A stretch of DNA of 64,000 nt from Corylus avellana (taxonomy: Eukaryota; Streptophyta; Magnoliopsida; Fagales; Betulaceae): positions 7,183,540-7,247,539 of the forward strand of contig NC_081545.1 in assembly GCF_901000735.1 (NCBI RefSeq), given 5' to 3'. Below, piece after piece: positions 1 through 11,290 of the stretch. A program made the position numbers and the translations under genes. The notes below the pieces were generated by a model. It was not told where the DNA came from and did no database searches. It saw only the letters and a program-made list of their open reading frames with translations. Each line of letters begins with the position of its first letter. Position 1 is the stretch's first letter.

Positions 1-640
1 AACATAATTTTTAAAATGTAGTTAAGCATTTGATAAAATTACAGTTTCTGCTTTAAAATCATAGCTTTACTTTGAAAAAAAAAAAAAAAAAAAACACCTC
101 ATTGCACGCGTTTTGTAAACATATTAAACACAGTTTTTTGTTTTATTTTTTTATTTTTTTGTTTTTTTTCATGTTTTTAAACCGCAAATTAAAAAAAAAA
201 AAAATGCACTCACAAATAGCACACTTTTTACGTTTTGGTTTAAAACATACTTTTTCTCTGTGAGATCACACTTTCAAATGCACTTGATCTTAAAACACTC
301 GTTGCAACCTCACCAAAACCCTTTTTTTTTTTTTTTAGACAATTTAGTAAAAGTAGTTTAAATCTTCACTTTTTAGACTTATTATTTTAACCTGAATAAA
401 ATGGTGAGTGAACAGTATTTAAGTACTACCAATTGAATAAAAAATAGTTTCTCTCTCCCTCTTTTCTCTTTTATGTTTCTCTCTCATTCTTTAATAATAA
501 AAAAAGAATAAACAAATTTTTGAAAAGGAATATTTAAATGAAATAGTAAAAACGGATTGTTAAAAGAATGAGGCTGTTGGGGTGCTCTAAAATGGTGAAT
601 TGTTAAAATAGAAAAATAAAGAAAAAAATATTTTTAGTTA
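1..640. other. AT-rich intergenic stretch, no gene seen
   Basis: Poly-A/poly-T rich sequence with homopolymer runs and no open frame that resembles a protein. Nothing else recognised. Confidence 0.6.
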
Positions 641-772
641 TTTTGATAAGTAAAATTTGGTGAGCCGATAAGAATCTTCTTATTCAAGGCAACAAATTCG
701 GCTGCTCTAGGACAAACTAGTCTTTTGCCACAGTGAGGGAAGACTACCATTATTGAGGAGTCACTTTGCCCG

Positions 773-928
773 GTTCTTGGCAAGTTCCTCACGAGGGATG
801 GAATCATGGAAGTTTCACATTGAATTGTCAAATTGGCACTCTGCATGCCTAATTCTTGGCATTTTCCTCGCGAGGGATGGAATCATGGAAGTTTCACATT
901 GGATTGTCAAATTGGCACTCTGCATACC
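773..928 (+). repeat. 77-bp tandem duplication in the CRK promoter region
   Basis: Two copies (773-849 and 852-928) of a 77-bp unit sharing 'gagggatggaatcatggaag' and 'attgtcaaattggcactctg' lie 112-267 bp upstream of the ATG at 1040. They differ at only a few positions. Their placement is promoter or 5' leader; any regulatory role is inference. Confidence 0.85.
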
Positions 929-1039
929 AAGTTCTTAATAATTTTCCCCTTGACCCCATGCATTGACAATCGGCCACAGTCTAGCTAGTTAAACACGCTC
1001 GCCATTGTTGAACCAAGAGTAAAGAAGCAACACAAGGCA

Positions 1040-2033
1040 ATGGTTTCCTCAACATCACTACTTTTCCTCCTATCTACCATTTTTATACTCACTGCCCAAG
1101 CTGTCGCGCGACCAGACTTCCTTTATTACTTTTGTATACACGACAAGGGTGGAAACAGCGCCGGTAATAGCAGCTACGAGGCAAACTTCAGTGACCTCCT
1201 CTTCTCCCTCTCCGCCATCACCGAAATCGACCGTGGGGTCTCCCATTACGCTTACGGCCAAAACTCCGACCAAGTATACGCAATTGGGTTTTGTAGAGGA
1301 GATGTTAACCTACATGCTTGCCGTGGTTTCCTCAACGACGCTGCGTTTCTTCTCACCGAGCGCTGTCCCCAGCAAAAGGAGGCAATTGGATGGTACGACG
1401 AATGTATGCTGCGCTACTCAAATCGCTCCATTCGTGGCGCCGAGAAAACTAGTCTGAAATTCTTTATGTGGAACCTGTATAACATGTCGGCCAATTACGA
1501 TCTTAGAACCCCTTTGGAGAGACGAAGAGGTAGAGCCGCCGCAGGTGGTCTTGATCTTATGTTTGCAGCAGGAAATGGAATCCCTTCATTATATGCACTT
1601 GCGCAGTGCATATCTGATTTGTCTGAGCAAGAATGCAACGATTGCTTACTTGGGGCTTTTGAAAGCATTCCACAATGTTGTGATGGGAAGGAAGGTGGGA
1701 GAGTCGTGAGACCCAGCTGTAATATCAGGTTTGAGGTCTACCCGTTCTATAACCTTACAACTGCTTCGTCACCAAGAACATCGACCAATACAAATAACAG
1801 AGAAGGTACATGTTCCTTAATAATTATAAGTTATCCATGCTTTTAAGGTTATTTCTTCTAAGACTCAACCCTTATAATGTTGTAATGAGACAGGGTTATC
1901 GTTTTTGCAGCGCACGATAGATCTCTAATTTTCGTGATCATCAATAAGTTTGTGGTAGCTATTGCTTCCGTGGTACTAATCATCTCCACAGGCATCTATT
2001 TAAGCGTGAAGGGGCAAAGGAAGAACGATGAAA
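1040..2033 (+). pseudogene. Cysteine-rich receptor-like kinase (DUF26/Gnk2), ectodomain and TM exons only
   Basis: Exon 1 (1040-1805) starts at an ATG followed by a hydrophobic signal peptide of about 23 residues and encodes two Gnk2/DUF26 domains. Domain 2 has the canonical C-X8-C-X2-C (CISDLSEQECNDC). Domain 1 reads CRGDVNLHACRGF, so the third cysteine is replaced by Phe. The donor at 1806 (GGTACA) joins an acceptor at 1910 (TTTTTGCAG) to exon 2 (1911-2033), in frame, which encodes a transmembrane helix and a basic stop-transfer patch (VKGQRK). A good donor (GTAAGT) follows, but no kinase exon is found on the plus strand before the RLK array; the space is filled by transposons. CRKs are plasma-membrane sensors with a cytosolic Ser/Thr kinase. 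This copy looks 3'-truncated. If intron 1 is retained it would end at 1846 as a secreted 268-residue DUF26 protein. Confidence 0.8.
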
Positions 2034-2472
2034 GTAAGTGAATTTTGGTTTTGTTATTTGTTACTCAAAAAGTTAGGCTTTGCGTATATCACAAAAGTAA
2101 TAACAAATTCAGATAATGCGAACAAATAAAAGTGATTCATATGCTTTCATAGGTAACACACACAATTTTTGGGATAAGATTACACTTACATTATGAGTTA
2201 GGCTAACAATTTTTAACACAATTCATCAATATGATACCAACTAGAGGGTTATGATCAATTTGGGATAATCTGGTAATTGGGGTCAATTTTGGTTGACCCA
2301 AACTAAACCATTTAATAAACGAATCAATCTGTTTGACCCGTATACTTATGTTTATAGGGGGTGTAAGCGAGCGAACTCGAGATCGGCTCATATAAAGTAT
2401 AAACTCGACTCGTGCTTGAATCGAATATTAATGATACAAGCTCGGCTTGACTTGGTTAGGTTCGTGAGCACA

Positions 2473-2474
<2 letters not shown>

Positions 2475-2516
<42 letters not shown>
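2475..2516. repeat. (TA)n microsatellite
   Basis: About 20 uninterrupted TA units at the end of a hAT-MITE fragment. Confidence 0.9.
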
Positions 2517-2518
<2 letters not shown>

Positions 2519-3623
2519 TGAGTGAACTCAAGTGTTGGGATCGTATGTTTGTAAAAGTAAACTTCAAAAATTTTCTTTTTACGCAGTGGAATAAAATTGA
2601 TCGTCAAAACATTTTACCATCAAGACAAACATCTTTAGATCTAAAGCAAACATATATGTTATAATTACTTACATGAAGATTCGGCCTCTCCTACGCATTG
2701 GGGCGTAGAAGTATCCATCGATTCTTCAGTTGGTGTTGGACTAAGTAGTTGAAGTTTCAACATGCTTGCAAACTTCAAGTATTGGTCCATACTCATCTTG
2801 CCTTCGTAGCGTTCTTTGTGTTCTTCATGAACTTGAAGAACCTCTTTATATTCTTCATCATATTCACGAAACTTTTTTGAAGACTTGAGAGTTGATCAAG
2901 AACTTCAAGATCTTTAAACAATTGGGGAGGAGATTGCTCCATTAAATCTTCTCTTTGATGACCGAATATGACTGTGAGTGTGGGCTCACCGAGTTTTCTC
3001 AAGAACAAGATAAAACTATAAGCAAAACTTTGGGGAGAGAAAACTCTCTAGCGGCCTTGCGTACACTCTTGTGGGAGAGTAAAGTTGTGTTTTTTTTTTT
3101 TTTTTTTTTTCACAAAAATTCACAAGCTTTAGACCAAGGTGTATGTTTTTGCTTCTCAATTGCTCGTATATTTATAATACTGGGATTTCTGGAGAAGAAG
3201 GAATTTTAAACCATGTGGGATTGAGATTAGAAATCCCCGTCCTTATAGAAGTCGGACAAGGGGGGTCAAAAGACCACCCTTGCCCCTCCACATACACGGC
3301 CATGGGGTGAAAAGATTCTCCTCATGCGCCTAGGCTAGGGCTAGAAGCCCTAGCCCACTCCCACTCCCACTTGGTTTAGCACTTGGGCTTGAGTTTTATT
3401 CTCAAGCTCAATTCTCATTTCATTTAACTTTAGCAATTTGGAATTAATTCTAAAAAGCATAAAAGTCATTCTACAAGCTTAAAGAATTAGAATTATAAGC
3501 CCAAGTCTTTTTTTAATTCCTTAGCCTGCATGAATTAAATTATGAGCCAAGTGCTCTATTTAATTCCCAAATCCAATTTCTCTAAATAATCAACAAGATT
3601 AAATAAATATTTTAGCCTATATT

Positions 3624-3810
3624 TAGGGGTGTTAAGTAAGCATGCCGTTCGCGAGCGAGCTCAGGATCGGCTTGTGCTCAACTCGATTATTAAATGAAAC
3701 GTTTTGTGAATACAAATGCTGGCTTGAATATTAAACGAAGCAAGTTTGGTTCGACTCAGTTAGGCTCGTGAGTAAGCCCATATAAGTTCGTGTGTATATA
3801 TATATAAACT
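3624..3810 (+). mobile_element. Fragment of the TAGGGGTG hAT-type MITE family
   Basis: Starts TAGGGGTGTTAAGTAAGC and stays similar, in reverse complement, to the right part of the complete copy at 11484-12052 (shared 'ctcgattattaaatgaa' and 'gaatattaaac' blocks). It is 3'-truncated near a TA run. A related fragment begins at 2355. Confidence 0.65.
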
Positions 3811-4261
3811 AAGTAATACATAATTAATTATAAATCTTAAAATTGCATTTATATTTAAACGTTAGAAAATGAAAAATTCTAGACCCTTCGTGATCAAATA
3901 GAGAGAGAGAGCAATCATTAAAAAAACCCCGATTCAATTAGAGCAGACCCAAATGAAAGAAAGAAGAATCAAGCAGAAACTATTGAGGGAGATTGCGAAA
4001 GGCAGAAACTATTAAAGAATCAAACAGACCAAAAAACTATCACTACATGTCTGGTGAGCGAGAGTGAGAGAGTGGGAAATGAGAGTTCAGGAGGAAGATG
4101 CGCTATGACTGGTGAGGGAGATTGAGAGAGAGAGACGTTGAAAAAATATTTTTTTGTAGGGGGTGTTGTCCCAATCCAGTCTGAATACAACCTGTTAACT
4201 TGTTCCACATTACTAAGAAAATACCAATCCCGAAGTTTGTTTACACTACAAAAATTATGGT

Positions 4262-4875
4262 CATTAGCGGCGACTCCAAGTTGCCGCTAATGAGGAAAAA
4301 CTTGCCGCTATTCACAAATACCGGCGACTCGCGGCCGCTATTTGGTGGTTGGTAGTAAGTGGACGGTGAAGCTAAATACCGGCGACTTTCAACATTGCCG
4401 CTATTTGTATGTCATTAGCGGCGACTTAGAGTTGCCGCTAATACATTTTTTTTTTGCCGGAAAAAATGGTTCAAAATGGTTCTAAGGTTGCCGCTATTGT
4501 ATATCATTAGCGGCAACCTTAAAGTTGCCGCTATTTGTATGTCATTAGCGGCGACATAAACTCGCCGCTAATGATATAAGAAAATTAAAAAAATTAAAAT
4601 AAAAAAAGTCAATAGCGGCAACTTGGAGTTGCCGCTATTGCTCTATCATTAGCGGCAACCCGTAGTTGCCGCTATTTATCCAGTATTACCGGCGACTATA
4701 GTAAGAAAATTAAAAAAAAAATGGAAAAGGTCAATAGCGGCAACTTAAAGTTGCCGCTATTCCTCTATCATTAGCGGCAACTATTTGTTTGTAATTAGCG
4801 GCAACTTAGGAGTTGCCGCTAATGAATTAAAAAATAGAAACTCAATAGCGGCAACCTAAGGGTCGCCGCTATTGG
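4262..4875. repeat. Left subterminal hairpin array of the CACTA element
   Basis: About eleven palindromic units of the form TAGCGGCAAC...GTTGCCGCTA, including variants with GGCGAC, separated by AT-rich spacers. Each unit can fold on itself. In CACTA elements such subterminal repeats are transposase-binding sites (family knowledge); binding here is inferred. Confidence 0.85.
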
Positions 4876-5279
4876 AAAAAAAAAAAAAAAAAAAAAAGCA
4901 CATATATTTGCATATATATATATATATCATACTTTGGCAACCGTACCATATAATATAATAATAATGTAATGAGAAAGAGCAAAATGCAGACCAATGAAAT
5001 CGACGATATTACGACCGTTGGTAAACCTTCCCGTAGGCCCCTAGAGGAAATCAATCCCATAGGGTGGATAATTGGCTTTAATTAAGGGCAAAATGCATAT
5101 CCAAGACCAAAATTAAGGAAGTCTAATTCAGCTTATCATTGTAAATTTCTTTCACAAAATGGAAAATAGTCCAAAGCAGGGACAACTCATCAGACCAAGC
5201 CCTAGAATGGTATCTAGGATGAGGCAGCAACCAGAAAACATCTTGCATCCTCTTGGCATACACATCAATCATACTGTGT

Positions 5280-5530
5280 ACCGATTCTTGGCAGCTTTGT
5301 CAAGTTTCTTTGCATCATCCTGAAGGAGGAAGACCAGAAAATTACTTACAAAACCCATAACCTATGATAAATGAGGTGAGAGCCAATAAAGGAAAACAAA
5401 TTAAGTACATTCTCCAAAAAGTATCCTTACATGGAATATAAATCCTATCGTCTCATTGTAGTCGAGAAACTCCTTCCACTGTTTCCCAATGCTCATATGC
5501 AGCCAAAAAAAAATTGGCATGAGATGCTAT
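5280..5530 (-). pseudogene. Possible second captured gene fragment (two short spliced exons)
   Basis: On the minus strand an exon ending ..[10 protein letters not shown] has a good donor (GTAAGG). The next exon follows a CTTCAG acceptor and reads DDAKKLDKAAKNRYTV before a stop. The splice keeps the frame, giving an approximately 31-residue segment rich in Lys and Asp. I do not recognise the family. It lies downstream of the SEC10 fragment in the same orientation inside the CACTA element, so it could be a 3' partner in a fused transcript or a chance pair of splice signals. Confidence 0.35.
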
Positions 5531-6418
5531 GCAGGCCTTTTTACAATCAGAATAAAAACAGTCGCTAAAAATGACCAATAACAGCAAGTCAAATCCCAGT
5601 CACAGCCAAAATAGTGCATAAAAAAAGCCAAAATAGTCAAATCCCAGTCACAACCAAACTAAATTGGCAAGCAATAAAAAAAGGTGGTCCTCTCATCCAA
5701 CCTAGCGTTGGGCAGGTTTCAAATCATCTCTTTTATATAATTTTTGGTGAGTAGGGGGAAGAAGGCCTTCCCTGTAGATTTTGACAGTTACAGGCAGCAA
5801 AGAGACATTAAAACAGCTACAATATAAACTTTCTTAACCCACATTTGCCTATATTATAACAAAAACCTACTATCATTGTTTGTTGAAACTGACACCACAA
5901 TCCCTATGGACCGCCAAGATTAAACGACCACACACACATGTACCTACCGGAAAATTTGGGATGCTTGAGAATTCAACCACAAGAATTCAACCACAAGAAC
6001 AGCTTTACATTGAATAGCTATAGATGCTTGAGAATTTGGGATGAGTGCTTGTTAAGCAACCACAAGGTCTAAGGATTGGAAGCAGCTGTTTATTTCAACT
6101 AGTCTATTTCAATTGCCCATTTTAATCAACAAATCTACTAATCTTGTTTAAGAAATTATTAATTTTGTCAAAAGCATTCACTTTGTTCTCATCATCTGTT
6201 AAAAAGATTGTTGACTAAACAAATGAAGTAAAAGAGCAAAGTAGTTAGGGAGGATTAATTCGATTTATCCTCATATTATAAATCCAAAGAGAGAGAGAGA
6301 GAGAGAGAGATGAAGAAAGAGTGGGAAAGAGGGAAGGAAGAGCTACTTAATGAAGCTATTAAGTTTAAAATCAATAATAATTAAATTATTACATATCAGA
6401 CCTAACAAAAGTATTTAC

Positions 6419-8183
6419 CTGAGATAAAATTTTAGCACATTCAGCCATTGAAGACAATTCTCTCCGCTGTGATGCTGCATCAAAACGAGCAAGCAATCTG
6501 TTCTCCAGTTCTACACAAGGACAAACACCACTGAAAAGGATAAGAAAGCCTATGACTCCAAGCGATTTTAGGTCTCCTGGGCTGCTGTTGAACTCCATCA
6601 AATACTGCAGGGATTAAATTAATAATGCAGTTAGCACGTTCTAACAAAGGATATCATAAACTAAATGATCAATTGACAATACCTTTATAAGCTCTATTGT
6701 TTGACTAGCAGTTTCTCGCTGAGCATCTGCACTCTGACAAGAAAACGCCATATAAATGAAAACATAAAATAACAAAGTTTCAATAGAGATGGTGATAAAA
6801 TTGTATTAACTACAAGGATCATAAGCATATGGCAATGAAGCATGGGAAAACTCTACCTGCAAATGATCTCCGATCTTTGCAGCAGTCTGTCCAACACTTG
6901 AAATACGTGAGTCCAACCTTGCAAAGCTATCAAACAATCCATCTACACCTTTTTCCAGCTGAAAAAGAAAAGATACAGACAACCATCATTTTTTTTTTAT
7001 AAGCAAAGCAAATTCATTAAAAGCACAAGGGACATATAACCATCATATGTAACTCAATTTTCAGATTCATGAGAAAACTCATTACGTGTATCACAATTCA
7101 AAGCAACACTTCAGTTAACTAACCTCAGCGAGTGTCTTGCGGTGCTTAGAATCTTGGACAGAGACCTCCTTCTTGAGATTAATTACTCAAGCGGCTATCG
7201 AGCGCAATCCACCCTCTTTGGTTCATTCTGAATCAATCAAACACTAAGTTTCATCAATCCAAACCTGTCCTGCAGCACTTACTTTCTAGTACTACTCTCA
7301 CACACCTCATTGAAGAAGAATAGAATTAAAGCATAAACCAGGGAAATGCATGTGGTTTTCTCAATTGTGTGTGTGCACCCAATAAAACCCATCGGCAGTG
7401 GCACTAAATATTAATCAATTCTCTCGGCTCAGATTTCATCCCGCTAATTATGCGGATCTAGGCATGCAAACTCCCCCAAGTCAAATAAACACATCACGTG
7501 TCCGGCCGATGCTTTCAATTGCCTCAACTGTGGTGTGCACGATGGAGTTGGATTTCATTGACCTTCACCAACTGTTGACTTCTACAATTAAACTTAGTCC
7601 CCCTACTACTTCACTGCTTTGCAAGGGCGGGCCATCAACTCAACTAATCCGCCGGTGGCATTTATTTGATTTTGTTTAAATATTCAGTTTTATAAAAGTG
7701 GCATCATTAATTTACCATACATTGTCTTTTAACTAACTAAAAAGATTCCAAGTTTCCAAAATTAATTACCCTTCCTAGGCAAAAAGTCAAGCACATGAAA
7801 TGCATTAATTTTTCAAATAAAATAAAGAATAAGTTAAGTTTTTCTGAAATTGCATACATTAACTTCACAAAATAGACAATATTTTAGTCATCTCAAAACA
7901 ACGCGTCAAATGAAAAATCACCCTACAAGTTCCAAACCTAAATCTCTAAGCACATCTCTCACAGTAAATCATCGAATTAATTACCAAAACAGAAATGTGT
8001 AAGACTAACAAGACCTAGCTGAAATTGAAGACCTGGAAGACAATAAGCAAATCTGCATAACATAAATTGATGCGTTTTGAAGCCTACCTTAAAGTCATCC
8101 ACATCAAGAATGAGTGGGAGAGAGCTAACAGCTGAGGATTTTGAGGCTTTATCGTTCTTGACAGCATCTCTGCTATCTTTCAT
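6419..8183 (-). pseudogene. SEC10: Captured 5' fragment of SEC10 (exocyst subunit) with introns
   Basis: SEC10 is a subunit of the exocyst, which tethers secretory vesicles to the plasma membrane. Five minus-strand exons are readable. 8088-8183 has an ATG directly after a TTGTTACAG acceptor and encodes a 32-residue N-terminus ending LPLILDVDDFK. About 7124-7195 encodes NLKKEVSVQDSKHRKTLAE. 6857-6958 encodes 34 residues, LEKGVDG...IGDHLQ. 6683-6733 encodes SADAQRETASQTIELIK. 6419-6604 encodes YLMEFNSSPGDL...CAKILSQ. All have GT-AG borders. Compared with the family as I know it, the exons between DDFK and NLKKEV are missing. The 7124-7195 exon carries a TAAT repeat that shifts the frame. In the last exon about 60 family residues between SSPGDL and ELENRLL are replaced by an unrelated linker of about 19. 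It lies inside a CACTA element, so it is a captured, decayed copy rather than the functional gene. Confidence 0.8.
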
Positions 8184-8640
8184 CTGTAACAAGTCAAATA
8201 ACTCATAAGAAGCATAAGAATGGGATCGCACAATTTGAAGCTCGTGGGTAATGCAATTGAAAATAATCTAAACTGGCAATTCCTTCAACAAAGATAACAA
8301 ATTCATGACAAAATTAAATATAATGGGATAATTATATAATAAAATAAACGTTTTCTTTAATTAGTCTGATCTCGTAGAGAGCAAAAACGGAAATAGCACC
8401 TCTATGCGGCCTGAAGGAGCGAGAGAGACACTGACAGAAACGGTCGCCGAGGGTTTGATTGCCCCTTCACTGCTTGGATGGGTTTAGATCGACGGAGATA
8501 GCTACCGGAGAGAGTTGAGTGCGCCGGAGAGTGATAGGAGGGCCGGAGAGAGAGCTGCCGGAGAGAGAAACGTGCGCCGAGTGAGAGAGATCGAGAGAGA
8601 GAGTGATGAAGGGGGTGGGACTTTGGGGTTAGGGATTTGG
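8184..8640 (-). promoter_or_regulatory. Captured 5' UTR/leader region of the SEC10 fragment
   Basis: Upstream of the fragment's ATG lies an intron (acceptor TTGTTACAG; candidate donor CGCATAG/GTGCTA near 8400). Beyond it is a GA/CT-rich leader of roughly 200 bp, typical of plant 5' UTRs. This suggests that transcript start sequence was captured along with the coding exons. Confidence 0.5.
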
Positions 8641-9049
8641 ATCAAACAAATATGGTCTGAACTTTTCAGAAAACATAAAATGGTCTGAAAATTTCAGAAT
8701 ATTAGCGCCAATTTCAGATATCCCGCCACTTTTTCTAAATTTTTCGCACTCAATAGGGGCGACCTTAGTCGCCCCTAATGAGCCTCAAAATTTTTTTTTT
8801 AAAAAAAAAATTATACTTATAATTTTTAATTTTTATTTATTTTATTTATTTTTGTTATTTAATTTTTCTCTTGTAATATGTTCTTATTATTATACTATTA
8901 ACTAAAAAATTTCGTTTAATAAATTTTTATGATAAAAATAATTAAGTTGATATTTATCTTATAATTAATTATAAAATAATACAAAATCCAAAGATAATAT
9001 AAGATCAATATAACTAAGGCACTAAGATAATATAAAAAGCTTACAAACC
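8641..9049. other. AT-rich interior of the CACTA element
   Basis: Contains one palindromic unit of the subterminal-repeat type (AGGGGCGACC...GTCGCCCCT near 8755-8785), then AT-rich DNA without open frames. Confidence 0.5.
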
Positions 9050-9990
9050 TTCAATTATATCCAGTTTGATCTATCAATTGATCATATCATGATCAATCGA
9101 ACTAATTCACTAGGATCGATCGGATGTTTGATCGAACATTTAATCCTATCACGATCAATCGAACTAATTCATTAGGATCGATCGGATATTTATTTGAGCA
9201 TTTGATCCTATCACGATCAATCGAACTAATTCACAAGGATCGATCAGATGTTTGACCGATCATTTGATCATATCGTGATCAATCGAACTAATTCCTTAGG
9301 ATCGATCAAATGTTTGATCGATCGTTTGATCCTATCACGATCAATCCAACTAATTTACCTGGATCGATCGGATGTTTGATCGATCATTTGATCTTATCAC
9401 GATCAATCGAATTAATTCAGTAGGATCAATCGGATGTTTAACCGATAATTTGATCCTATCACGATCAATCGAATTAATTTAGTAAGATCGATCGAACATT
9501 TGATTCTATCAAGATCAATCGAGCTAATTCATTAGGATCGATTAGATGTTTGATCAAACATCTGATCCTATCACGATTAATCGAACTAATTCATTAGGAT
9601 CGATCGGATGTTTAATCGATCATTTAAATATATCACGATCAATCGAACTAAAGCATTTAGATCGATCGGATGTTTGATCGAACATTTGATCCTATCACGA
9701 TCAATCGAACTAATTCATTAGGATCGATCGGATGTTTAATCGATCATTTAAACATATCACGATCAATCGAACTAATTCATTTAGATTGATCGGATGTTTG
9801 ATCGAACATTTGATATTATTATGATCAATCGAACTAATTCATTAGGATCAATTGGATGTTCGATCAATCATTTGTTCTTATCACGATCAATCGAACTAAT
9901 TCACCTTGATCGATCGATCATTTGATCCTATCACGATCAATTGAATTAATTCACCAAGATCGGTCGATTGTTCGATCAAACATTTAAATA
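9050..9990. repeat. GATC-rich minisatellite, about 15 copies of a 62-bp unit
   Basis: Successive units share 'atcacgatcaatcgaact', 'aattcattaggatcgatcgg' and 'atgtttgatcgatcatttga' at about 62-bp spacing. Copies diverge by point changes and a few deletions. Each unit contains several GATC tetramers and GATCGATC-type palindromes. It lies inside the CACTA element, between the captured gene DNA and the right hairpin array. No coding potential. Confidence 0.9.
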
Positions 9991-10279
9991 AGAATAAGAA
10001 ATAGAAAACTTCAATAATAATTAATACGAGAATTTGTTCTCTTTAAAAGGAAAAAATAAATATTGATTTTTTTATAAAAAATAAGAATAGAAAATAGAAA
10101 AAATTCACCAATAATTAATATAAAAGAAATAATGACATATTATTGGAGGTGAATTTTTGGTAAATAATCTTTTCTATTATATATGTAAGGTCACTAGCAT
10201 TGTCCCAATATTTAAAATTTAATTAATTAATTAATTAATTAATTAATTATTATTATTATTTTTTTATTTTTTTTTTTCA
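9991..10279. other. AT-rich spacer with TTAA microsatellite
   Basis: A (TTAA)n run at about 10210-10243 and poly-T tracts precede the right hairpin array. No gene seen. Confidence 0.6.
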
Positions 10280-11290
10280 GTGCTAAATAGCGGCAAATAC
10301 TAAGGTTGCCACTATTGAGGGATCAATAGCGGCAACTTTTTAAAGTTGCCGCTATTAGGCACTTAATAGCGGCCACCTTGAAAGTTGCCGCTATTAGGCA
10401 CCTAATAGCGGCAACTTTATGTTGCCGCTAATAGGCCAAGTAGTTTTTTATTTTTTTTTTGTCTGGACGAATAGCGGCAACTACCAAAGTTGCCGCTATT
10501 GATCTCTAAATAGCGGCAACTTTTTAAGTTGCCGCTATTAGGACCTTAATAGCGGCAACAATATGTTGCCGCTACTAGGCCAAGTATTTTTTTATTTTTT
10601 TTTGTCTGGACGATTAGCGGCAACTACCAAAGTCGCCGCTATTGATCCTCCAATAGCGGCCACTTTTAAGGTTGCCGCTATTAGGCCCCTAATAGCGGCA
10701 ACTTTATGTTGCCGCTATTAGGACAAGTATTTTTTTATTTGTTTTTTGTCTGGACGATTAGCGGCAACTATCAAAGTTGCCACTATTGATCCTCCAATAG
10801 CGGCAACTTTTAACGTTGCCGCTATTAGGCCCTTAATAGCGGCCACTTTATGTTGCCGCTATTAGGACAAGTATTTTTTTATTTGTTTTTTGTCAGGACG
10901 ATTAGCGGCAACTACCAAAGTTGCCGCTATTGATCCTCTAATAGCGGCAACTTTTGAAGTTGCCGCTGTTGCGCTCATAATAGCGGCAATGGATTGTTGC
11001 CACTAATTGTGTTTAAATAGCGGCAACTCGAGTCGCCGCTATTGAGTGCCTAACAGCGACAACTTGGTAAGGTGGCCGCTGATGGGTAGTAAATAGCGGC
11101 AACACATGTTGCCGCTATTAGTGTTGCTGCTAAATATCAACTATTTTGGTATTTAGCGTCCGCTATTAGCGGCGACGATAAAGTCGCCGCTAATTGCCTC
11201 TCATTAGCGGCGACTTTTAAAAGTCGCCGCTAATGATCCCTCATTAGCGGCAACTTTGGGGTCGCCGCTAATAAGTTGGTTGCTAATGAC
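10280..11290. repeat. Right subterminal hairpin array of the CACTA element
   Basis: About 22 palindromic TAGCGGC...GCCGCTA units. Within it a larger module of about 125 bp (containing 'tttgtctggacgattagcgg') is itself tandemly repeated several times between about 10440 and 10960. The final units use GGCGAC instead of GGCAAC, mirroring the outermost left unit. Confidence 0.85.

Larger units (their letters stand above)
2034..4243. other. Non-coding, repeat-derived spacer
   Basis: Begins as the intron after the CRK membrane exon and holds two fragments of the TAGGGGTG hAT-MITE family (from 2355 and from 3624). A (TA)n run sits at about 2475-2516. The 2525-3620 stretch resembles decayed LTR-type DNA but shows no PBS, PPT or protein I can name. 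GA-rich tracts lie near 3900-4140. No kinase exon is visible. Confidence 0.5.

Noticed and set aside
2525..3620. Full LTR retrotransposon in the spacer after the CRK
   Set aside because: Some phrases look LTR-like, but no primer site, purine tract, second LTR or coding sequence was found.
4262..4875. CRISPR-like array of regularly repeated palindromic units
   Set aside because: The units are variable in spacing, sit beside CACTA termini in plant DNA, and have no cas genes; they are transposon subterminal repeats.
7398..7679. 93-codon plus-strand frame
   Set aside because: No domain or start context, and it lies in non-coding DNA of the CACTA interior antisense to the SEC10 fragment.
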